A stretch of 64,000 nt of DNA from Lampris incognitus (taxonomy: Eukaryota; Chordata; Actinopteri; Lampriformes; Lampridae), in assembly GCF_029633865.1 (NCBI RefSeq), contig NC_079224.1:22634404-22698403 (forward strand). The letters run 5' to 3'. The notes under the pieces are model-generated. The model saw nothing but the letters and a program-made list of their open reading frames with translations, ran no database searches and was not told the origin of the DNA. The first letter of the stretch is position 1. Every line of letters starts with the position of its first letter. Below are positions 56,030 through 64,000 of this stretch, one piece after another. A program made the translations under genes and the position numbers.

Positions 56030-56296
56030 CTGACCGGGGAACATAGGACCTTTCTTTATAAAAAGGGTCCTATGTTCCCCTAGGGCACCCGGGAAACATA
56101 GGACCCTTTTTATAAAGAAAGGTCCTATGTTCCCCTGCACATACAAAACGGGGAACATAGGACCCTTTTGGGGAAAAGTGGGGAATATAGGGCCCTCTGT
56201 ATACAAAAAGGTCCGATATTCCCCGGTCTCATACAAAGCGGGGAACATAGGACCCGGGGACTATAGGACCCGGGGACTATAGGGAGGACCCCCCAC
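56030..56296. repeat. right TIR: hairpin motif array
   Basis: About 10 GGGGAACATAGGAC monomers in alternating orientation. A 35-bp inverted pair with one mismatch (AGGACCTTTCTTTATAAAAA... around TAGGGCACC) spans about 56,046-56,130. Confidence 0.8.
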
Positions 56297-56640
56297 TGCT
56301 GCTCCTTTAAGGCAGACATTCAGAGTGCTGACGTAGGCACTGCTTAAGAGTTTCCGGAAGGAGCCATGTTTGCAACAGCTTAGCTGGTTGCCACGGGAGA
56401 TTGAGCTGTATCGGGGTTGTTTTGTGTGGCGAGTAAACGGAATTGACTCGACTCGATCTCTCCGTCTCCTCATTCCTGCACTCCCGCAATATACTATTTA
56501 AGGTCACGGCTGAAGATTACTCAGTATTATAAATATTGCTAAAACCGGTAAAGATCTGTATAACTCAAACAGCTTTAACTGATAAGAACGTCATCAGTCG
56601 ATACTGAAACCTCCACAAACCAGTCTCGTGGTTGTGCCTC
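56297..56640. other. no feature identified
   Basis: Unassigned sequence; the part near 56,450-56,500 (CTCCTCATTCCTGCACTCCC) could be an LTR end, but I cannot support it. Confidence 0.35.
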
Positions 56641-57290
56641 AGATGACGTTTGGGATGTTATTGGTTACGTTAAAGTTGTATGACGCAAGACTCGGTACAA
56701 TGCTTTGGAACAAACTGCTTCTTAACAACCCAGCTACTGAGGATGCACAAGCCAGTGCATTCTTAGTGCCAGTCTCAAGCCCGGATAAATGGGGAGGGCT
56801 GCGTCAGGAAGGGCATTCGGTGTAAAACCTTTGCCAAATCGAATATGCAGATCATAAATCAGATTTCCATACCGAATCGGTCGACGCCCGAGTTACCAAC
56901 GACCACCACCTGTACTGTTGGCTAGCGGGTGCCGTTGGAAACTATGCTACTGTTGGAAGAAGGAGAATGAGAGGGGGAAGGCACATGCAGAGGCAACGGG
57001 AGAGGAGGAAGGGTAGGAGAGTGAAGGTGAGAGTCGGAACTTTGAATGTTGGCACTATGACTGGTAAAGGGAGAGAGTGGCTGATAGAAGGAAGGTAGAT
57101 ACACTGTTGAAGAGACCAGATTGAAGGGGAGTAAGGCCAGGAACATCGTAGGTGGGTTCAAACTCTTTTACCATGGTGCGGATGGGAGGAGAAATGGGGT
57201 AGAGGTAACTCCGAAGGAAGAGTATGTCAAGACTGTGTTGGAGGTGAAGAGAGTGTCGGACAGAGTGATGAGTATGAAGCTGGCTGTGAT
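56640..57290 (+). pseudogene. RTE-type LINE 5' end with endonuclease start
   Basis: Begins with the typical leader GGGCTGCGTCAGGAAGGGCA and TTTGCCAAATCGAATATGCA, then the endonuclease start VRVGTLNVGTMTGKGRE and KGSKARNIVGGFKLFYHGAD, EVKRVSDRVMSMKL. It ends abruptly at about 57,290 where an L1-like element starts. Frame breaks occur near 57,100. Confidence 0.7.
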
Positions 57291-57299
57291 CAGTCGTGT

Positions 57300-58150
57300 T
57301 TTCTTCGTCTCTCCCCGCCTGACATTTCTATTAACTACCGCACATCGCCTAGCCTTTAAAAGTTACCTCAAACGCTCTCTATTAACACGCCAAAATGCCA
57401 AAACCCCCAAAACAAAGTAAAACGGACCAAGCCCGTGAAACAACAGGATTCTTCTACCTCAAACGATGCTAGCATCGGGCCTGTAGCTAATGTTGGCGCT
57501 ATGCTACCTGAAATCTCGTTGGAGGCTCTGCTTAAACGCGTCACCTATGTTGCCGCAGAAGAGGGCCAGCGAATTTAAAAGATGTTCAATGAGGTTTTCA
57601 CCAAATTTGAGACGAGACTGGATGCAAAAATCGACAGCGTGGTCAAACGTGTTGACGATGTCGCGGCGGCTACAGACTCTCTCACTTACATGTCAGACTG
57701 AATCGGAGGCACGTATCTCCGCCTTGGAAGATGAAATAGCCCCGCTGCTCGGGAAATGTGCCGCTTTGGAGAAAATGAATGCAGAGCTGTCGGCAAAGGT
57801 TACAGACTTGGAGGGACGCTCCAGGCGGGGCAATATTAGGATTTTAAACCTCAAGATGTCAGTGGAGGGAAGCGAGCCCCTTAAATTTTTAAGAGTTTAT
57901 CCCCAAAGTGCTGGAGTTGCCAGTTACAACCATTACAATTGATCGCACACACCGAGGACCTGGTGCCCCTGCGGATGGTCGCCCCCGCTCTGTTATCATT
58001 AAGATCCATCGCTCCAGAGACGTCGCCTTGATATTGTCTGCAGCCAGACGTAAAGGGAATCTCCAGTATGAGGGCCAGCCTCCGCATCGGTCCTGACATC
58101 CCCCCGGTGGTCCGGTCCGCACGGAGAGCCTTCAATCCAGTGTCGTGTAT
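57300..58150 (+). pseudogene. L1/Tx1-like LINE ORF1
   Basis: A start at about 57,394 (MPKPPKQSKTDQARETTG), then a coiled-coil region (KFETRLDAKIDSVVKRVDDV, ESEARISALEDEIAPLLGKC, ALEKMNAELSAKVTDLEGRS) and the RNA-binding part (GNIRILNL, ITIDRTHRGPGAPADGRPRS, VIIKIHRSRDVALILSAARR, GPDIPPVVRSARRAFNPV). Several frame changes and stops. ORF2 is absent. Confidence 0.75.
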
Positions 58151-58413
58151 CTACAGGATAACTGAATTATACAACGATCAAGGTGTATCTTGGTCTTCTT
58201 ACGTATACAACATACACAACCAATAGACATCGAGGGTTAGAGGTCTGACATAAAATATATATTACTGCAAATAAAAACATTTGTTTTTGTGTGTATCTCC
58301 AAACACTACACTCCTACCCAGAAAACTGAACCCAGTACATTTACAGTATAACATTTCTTCTTCTTTTTTTAACATCTTTTCAACATTATATTGTTATAAC
58401 AACAACTGGGTTC
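58151..58413. other. no gene; possible Gypsy 3' flank
   Basis: Noncoding sequence following (in element sense) the Gypsy integrase C-terminus on the minus strand; an LTR was not resolved. Confidence 0.3.
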
Positions 58414-59316
58414 TTACAGATTTAATCTATCAGGCGGCTTCACATGCCGCTGCGGCCACTGGACACCCTCTGCAACTGAGGAAGGAGCAGTCTCACTGGA
58501 TCCTTGCTGCACAACCCTCTCAGTGGATTCTGAAACGTTTACAGGCATTGCTACACATGCATGTGATACATTTGGAACAACCCTCAGATCATCATCAGAT
58601 TCATCTAACACATTACAGTTCTCAGTCTCCGTATTGATCATTTGATTGGCATGTCTCTTGTACACCTTTCCATACACTTTCACAAGATATGTGACAGGAC
58701 CAAGTGCCTTTACAATGCACCCAGGCACCCATTTAACACCTTCCCCTCCCCTGTGGTTTCGAACCAACACCTTCTGTTTGGGTAGGAAGTGTCTGACTTG
58801 TGCCAACTTATCTGCTTGCTTGGACTGTTGACTGTTCTTTCTCGGTTGCATGGACTCTGTGAAATTAGGTTTGGTGAGAGACAGCCTGGTTTTGAATTGA
58901 CCTCTGAGAAACAATTCTGCAGGTGTTTTCCCTGTAGTAGACTGTGGTGTACTCCTATAAGAGAATAGGACATTGTGTATGCAGTGCTGCAACGTCATAT
59001 TGCTGCTCTTCCCCTTTTCAAGAGCTGTTTTCAGGTTCTGCACCAAACGCTCTGCAGCCCCATTAGAAGCTGGGTGGTAAGGAGAACTCTTAATGTATTT
59101 CACCCCATTGTTTTTCAGGAATGTTTCAAACTCAGCAGATACAAATTGTGGTCCATTATCAGACACAAGTTCATCTGGAAGACCCCAAGTGGCAAAGTAT
59201 CCCCTCAAAACTTATATGGTCTTTTCAGATGTAGTGCTACTCATCAAAGCTACTTCTGGCCAACGTGAATAGCTATCAGTGACCACTAGGAAGTTGAACT
59301 TTCCCTTCTGAGCATA
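58414..59316 (-). pseudogene. Gypsy integrase, C-terminal part
   Basis: The frame 58,414-59,208 reads WGLPDELVSDNGPQFVSAEF, SSPYHPASNGAAERLVQNLK, YRSTPQSTTGKTPAELFLRG and VLVRNHRGGEGVKWVPGCIV. These are the last two integrase catalytic residues and the C-terminal module. A stop at about 59,213 interrupts the core. The N-terminal half lies beyond the hAT insertion, at 61,714-61,930. Confidence 0.8.
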
Positions 59317-59324
59317 ATCTATGT

Positions 59325-61705
59325 CAGGGGTCGGGAACCTTTTTGACTGGGAGAGCCATAAAAGCCAAATATTTCTAAATATATTTCATTGAGAGCCATA
59401 TAGTATTTTTAACGTATAATAAATTAAATATGTCTTACTTTTAATGCGACTTCTGGTGCTGCATGGTTTTGCTGATGGCCTTGTAGTCTGGTTCATACGT
59501 GGTGAGGTTGAGCTTCATGCAGGCGTTGAGGCTTCCATCAGTTAAACGTGAGCGTAGGTTGGTCTTAATGTTCCTCATATGCGAGAAAGACTGTTCACAT
59601 GCATATGTAGAGCCAAACATGGTCAATACGGCAATACTCACACGCTGCATTGTGTGGTATGTCACAGGAAGCTCGTTCCAAGTTTTAAGAATCAGCTGGT
59701 CTTCAGGTTGAAGATTTTTAATTTCTGTCCACTTGTGTTCCCTCGCCAGCTCTGCTCGCTGTCGCGCAAGACTTTCCAACTCTCCATTAAGTGACTTGAA
59801 CTTACTCATCCACATGTCTGATGCCTTCAGGTCAGCAACTTCCAGCTCAAAGTCTCCGATAGAGACCCCGGGGATGCATGTCAGGTCGATTTTGTCCACT
59901 GCACACTCATGTGGATGAGTGATGAACTTGAAAAGACCAGTGCGCGCACGAAATTCTCCAAAACGTGCTTTGAATGACTGCAGGAGATTGAACGTAAAGC
60001 CAGCTAGCTGCTGGAGATCCAGATGTTGAGTGGAGTCACTTGCTAAGCATGCATCTCTAAATTGTTGCAGTCTTTCAAAGTGCAGAAGACGACCTGTTTC
60101 AATGTCCCTGAGAAAGACTTCCAGCTTGCTTTCAAATGCAAACACTGCTTGTTGAAGGGATGAGATTGTATTTCCAATACCTTGCATTTTCACATTGAGC
60201 TGGTTCAGATGGCCAGTTATGTCCACGAGATAGTGAAACTGCAGGAGCCAGTCAGTGTTGTCTAGCTCAGGATGCTTGACGCCTTTCATTTCAAGAAAAG
60301 TCCGGATTTCACTCAGGCAAGCTGCAAAACGGCTGAGCACCTTCCCCCTTGACAACCAACGCACGTTGCTGTGTAAAAGCAGACCGGGATAATGATTCCC
60401 AACTTCTTCTAACAGAGCTTTAAACTGGCGATCATTTAAAGCTCGGGCAACAATAAAGTTGACCACTCGAATGACCAGCGACATCACCTCACCAAGCTCC
60501 TGGCCACACGTCTGAGCGCAAAGCGCCTCCTGGTGCAGGATGCAATGAAAACTTAGGATGGCTCTCTTTTCATGTTTACGGAGAAGCGCTACAAATCCTT
60601 TGTTCTTCCCCAACATACAGGGTGCACCATCAGCACAGACAGAAATAAGTTTATCCATCGGTAGTTTTTTTTTTTAGCAAACTCCATGAAAGACATGAAT
60701 AAATCCTCTCCTCTTGTTGTCCCTTTCATTGGCAAAACAGCCAAGCTTTCCTCACGCAGTGTGTCACCTGCAGCATACCTGGCAATGATACTGCACTGAG
60801 ATAGATGGCTAACGTCTGTTGACTCATCTAACGCGAGAGAAAAGTATGTCCCGGCGTTTATGTCCTTAATTTGTGTTTCCTCGACTTGATTTGCCATCAT
60901 GATGCTACGATCGTGCACAGTTCTTGCTGACAGGGGCATGTCTTTTATTCGTTTGATTATCTTGTCTTTATTTGGGAAGTCATCAAACAGTTCATTGGCC
61001 ACATCAAGCATGAATGTTTTGGCATACTCGCCATCTGTGAATGACTTTCCATTCCTTACTATTGCCAAAGCCCCCGCAAAGCTAGCGGAATTCCCGTCAC
61101 CTTGCTTGGTCCACACACGTAGTTGCTGCTGACTCGTCTGCACTCTCCACTGTAGCTCCTCGCATGCCCTTTTCCTGCTGTCCCCCGCTGGATATTGCAA
61201 ATGAAGCATAGTGCGTATCGAAGTGCCGCTTTATATTTGACCGTTTCATCGATGCAATTTTATCATTGCATATTAGACATACCGCAGATCCTGCTCTCTC
61301 CACAAATGCAAATTCCTCTGTGCACGCAGCCTGGAATGCACGGTAATCATCGTCTTTTTTTCTTTTCGCCATCTTTTCCGTTACAAGGGTTGAAGCGGAT
61401 AAACTAGTTGGCTATCTGATAAAATTGATTTCTTCACCTTTACAATGACCCGGACATGCTCGCGAGCCATTGGTTCCCGACCCGACCCACGGGTGACCCG
61501 TGACCCGTGAAATTTATCTTCAAAACTAATTTCTGTTTACTTTAAAATGACACAGTATTATTAAGAAATATCACAAGTATTTTAAAATCAGTTCCAAACT
61601 GATTTTTTTGAAAAAAAAAATGTTCAACTCAAAATTGTCTGGGAGCCATATGCCGTCACCGGAAGAGCCATATATGGCTCGCGAGCCATAGGTTCCCGAC
61701 CGCTG
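59325..61705 (-). mobile_element. hAT transposon (ZBED5/GTF2IRD2-like), copy 2
   Basis: 2,381 bp, nearly identical to 44,713-47,094, with a perfect 8-bp duplication ATCTATGT (59,317-59,324; 61,706-61,713). Inserted in the integrase gene of a Gypsy element. Confidence 0.95.
59441..61372 (-). pseudogene. hAT transposase, copy 2, frameshifted
   Basis: Frames 61,372-61,097, 61,209-60,589 and 60,658-59,441 with the same domains as copy 1. The homopolymer before the MDKLISVC frame has 11 A (minus strand) against 10 in copy 1, giving a different frameshift. A few substitutions (CTDG to CADG, REHEK to RKHEK). Confidence 0.9.
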
Positions 61706-61713
61706 ATCTATGT

Positions 61714-62416
61714 GTATCCTCTGCCAAGGATGGTTAGGCCAGCTCCAATTGTGAACAGAAGCTGTGGCAGGTTGGTGTCTGTTTAACTGGCATGTCTGGC
61801 AACCGTTTACCAGTGACTCTATGTCAGAATCAAGGTTTGGCCACCAAAAGTGACTACGGGCTAATGCCTTCATCTTTACCATTCCCTGGTGACTTTCATG
61901 CAATTCGCATAACATCTGTGGTCTTAACACCTCTGGTATGATTACCCGGAAACCTCACATCACACAGTCAGATTCAACAGTCAGTTCAGTGTTTCTTATG
62001 AAGTATGGCCTTAACTCATCTTCATTCAAATGCTTTGGGTAACCATTCAATGTGAAGTGCTTCACTCTCTGTAGTACTGCATCAGTCTTTGTCTGTTTTG
62101 CAATCTCTTGTGAGGACACTGGCACTTTATCCAAGAATGAGACCCTAAACACAGAACTATAATCTGAGTCTGCCTCTTGAGTCTGTACTGGTAAACGCGA
62201 TAATGCATCCGCATTTGCATGTTGTAAGGATGATTTGTAACGTATGTCATACTGGTATGCTGCTAAAATTAATGACCACCTCTGCAGCCTAGCTGCTGCC
62301 AATGTAGGCACTCCAGTCTTGGGCCCTAGTATCTTTAGGAGTGGTTTGTGGTCTGTAAGCAGAGTTAACTTTCGTCCATACAGATGGTCATTGTCACAGC
62401 TCCTCTCCCTTGACAC
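61714..62416 (-). pseudogene. Gypsy RNase H end and integrase N-terminus
   Basis: 61,955-62,416 reads LYGRKLTLLTDHKPLLKILG then RLQRWSLILAAYQYDIRYKS (RNase H end, DALSRLP). The following frame reads MLCELHESHQGMVKMKALAR, FWWPNLDSDIESLVNGCQTC (integrase H..H..C..C finger) and PWQRIHIDQ (first catalytic aspartate block). RT and gag are missing; it is truncated at about 62,416. Confidence 0.8.
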
Positions 62417-62765
62417 CTGCTGACCCCCCCTTCACCCCGGCACACCAGCTGGCCACACCAGCTGGCCATCAAAGCAATCGCCCTCTCTCCCTTGACACCT
62501 GCTGACCCCTCCTTCACCCCGGCACACCAGCTGACATCTGCTGACCCCCCCCTTCACCCCGGCACACCAGCTGGCCATCAAAGCAATCGCCCTTGACACC
62601 TGCTGACCCCTCCTTCACCCCGGCACACCAGCTGACATCTGCTGACCCCCCCTTCACCCCGGCACACCAGCTGGCCATCAAAGCAATCGCCCTTGACATC
62701 TGCTGACCCCCCCCCTTCACCCCGGCACACCAGCTGGCCATCAAAGCAATCGCCCTCACCCTTAA
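62400..62765. repeat. minisatellite in a Gypsy LTR
   Basis: Repeats of CTTCACCCCGGCACACCAGC with CTGACATCTGCTGACCCC and TGGCCATCAAAGCAATCGCC in alternating short (about 40-50 bp) and long (about 100 bp) units. It sits directly upstream of a TTAAAAAG promoter-like site and AATAAA (62,880), so it likely forms the U3 part of the LTR. Confidence 0.8.
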
Positions 62766-63598
62766 AAAGCCTCCACTGTGGACCAGTCTTCGCTGGAACG
62801 TAGCCATTCATGGACTTCTGCCTGCCAGTCTACCTGCCACTGAGCCAACTCCTGCTCTACCCCTGGGATCGGCCACTTCAATAAAGACTTGATTTCTTCC
62901 CTTACCTGGTTGTCCCGTCTGCTTTTGGGTTCTTTCCAGATACATGACAGTACGTTCCAGCCACTATGGACCCAGCAGACCATTCCACCACAGACCTGGC
63001 CACGGTCTGCCAGGCTGTAGCCAACCAGGAATCGGTCCTCGGCCAGCACAGCCAGGTGCTACAGGAGATGGCTGACACCCTCCGTGAGCTCAGCTCAAAG
63101 ATCTCCGGAATCCAGACCCAACTTAGTGCCTCCGCACTAAGTTGGGTCTGCCCCTCCAGCTCCGCCACCCCCAGCGCCATCAACTTCGGCTAAGGAACCA
63201 TGGGTTGCCCCACCCGATAAGTATGATGGAGATTTTGGACTTTGTCGCCCTTTTTTGATGCAGTGTGAGATGGTGTTTAACCAGCAGCCCCAGTCATATT
63301 CCACGGATGGAGCCAAAGTCACTTACATCATGGGTCTTCTCCGGGGAAGCGCTCTGGATTGGGCTACAGCGGTGTGGGAGATGCGGCCTCCACTTCCTCA
63401 TCCTATGCTGAGTTCACCACTGCTTTTCGCCAGGTTTTTGATCATCCCGTGCGGGGAAAGAATGCTTCAAAAAGACTGATCTCTCTCCGCCAGGGTTCCT
63501 GCAGCGTCGCTGACTACTCAGTTGAGTTCCGTACGCTATCAGCGGAGAGCGGATGGAACAACGAGTCTCTCCAGGCCGGGTTTTCCAACGGTCTAAGC
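62760..63598 (+). pseudogene. Sushi-like Gypsy: LTR end and gag, truncated
   Basis: After LTR sequence, a start at 62,966 gives MDPADHSTTDLATVCQAV and QVLQEMADTLRELSSKISGI. Then in other frames [39 protein letters not shown] and [20 protein letters not shown]. This is the Gag of Sushi-type Gypsy elements, the group related to mammalian PEG10/RTL genes. A 16-bp perfect hairpin at 63,114-63,149 and other shifts break the frame. It is cut at 63,598 by a hAT insertion. Confidence 0.75.
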
Positions 63599-64000
63599 CA
63601 GGGGTCGGGAACCTTTTTGACTGGGAGAGCCATAAAAGCCAAATATTTCTAAATATATTTCATTGAGAGCCATATAGTATTTTTAACGTATAATAAATTA
63701 AATATGTCTTACTTTTAATGCGACTTCTGGTGCTGCATGGTTTTGCTGATGGCCTTGTAGTCTGGTTCATACGTGGTGAGGTTGAGCTTCATGCAGGCGT
63801 TGAGGCTTCCATCAGTTAAACGTGAGCGTAGGTTGGTCTTAATGTTCCTCATATGCGAGAAAGACTGTTCACATGCATATGTAGAGCCAAACATGGTCAA
63901 TACGGCAATACTCACACGCTGCATTGTGTGGTATGTCACAGGAAGCTCGTTCCAAGTTTTAAGAATCAGCTGGTCTTCAGGTTGAAGATTTTTAATTTCT
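63599..64000 (-). mobile_element. hAT transposon (ZBED5/GTF2IRD2-like), copy 3, runs off window
   Basis: Begins CAGGGGTCGGGAACC with the expected target octamer GTCTAAGC at 63,591-63,598. It contains the transposase C-terminus (63,715 onward on the minus strand: STYACEQSFSHMRNIKTNLR). The other end is outside the window. Confidence 0.9.

Larger units (their letters stand above)
52880..56296 (-). mobile_element. DNA transposon with hairpin-array TIRs (Mutator-like candidate)
   Basis: Left end GGGGGGTCCTCCCTATAG and right end CTATAGGGAGGACCCCCC are reverse complements, and both continue into about 270-340 bp of alternating GGGTCCTATGTTCCCC / GGGGAACATAGGACCC motifs. The interior holds a FLYWCH zinc-finger remnant, a domain often fused to or carried by animal Mutator-like transposases. 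No target duplication was recognised and no transposase core remains. Nested inside are a MITE, a SINE and ATT/ATC microsatellites. Confidence 0.6.

Overview
The window is vertebrate, almost certainly teleost, genomic DNA. The only host genes I can support are intron-split complement-control-protein (CCP/sushi) genes of the factor H / factor H-related type. All the rest is dense transposon sequence with fish-like families: several Ty3/Gypsy elements, RTE-, L1- and other LINE remnants, tRNA-derived SINEs, at least three hAT lineages, palindromic MITEs and long CA microsatellites. I see no prokaryotic genes, operons, rRNA or CRISPR.

Layout. Bases 1-13,620 hold the 3' part of CCP gene A: two CCP exons, two tandem 38-residue linker exons, two 18-residue linker exons, two CCP exons matching factor H CCP19-20, and a short cysteine-rich tail. 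Its introns carry a Gypsy fragment, a tiny TRIM-like LTR element, a solo LTR, a 5.3 kb Gypsy element and several SINEs. From about 21,296 to 26,370 lies gene B, short and apparently intact (signal peptide, CCP, 18-residue linker, CCP, CCP, tail; 225 residues). From 34,061 a third copy, gene C, has the same start, but a hAT transposon splits its second CCP exon and a Gypsy element with a flanking deletion has removed its last exons.

A and B lie in two near-identical tandem units of about 12.76 kb (about 10,941-23,699 and 23,700-36,465). Sequence markers left, between and right of the units fit an unequal crossover inside a SINE at about 23,700-23,908. Older duplication is shown by divergence of the right-hand copy after about 36,670 and by insertions present in one paralogue and absent, as clean empty sites, in another.

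Bases 47,900-64,000 are transposon-dominated: a gag-only LTR element (48,147-51,363), a three-LTR tandem array of a TRIM-like element whose LTRs contain a tRNA-like sequence (52,107-52,757), a 3.4 kb element with hairpin-array terminal inverted repeats and a FLYWCH zinc-finger remnant (52,880-56,296), RTE and L1 5' fragments, a Gypsy element split by a hAT transposon, a Sushi-like Gypsy 5' end with a minisatellite, and the start of a third copy of that hAT.

The likely biology is a factor H-related gene cluster evolving by tandem duplication, exon loss and transposon insertion. Exon limits come from splice-site consensus, phase (almost all phase 1-1) and paralogue comparison by eye. TE family names are by motif and memory and need database confirmation.
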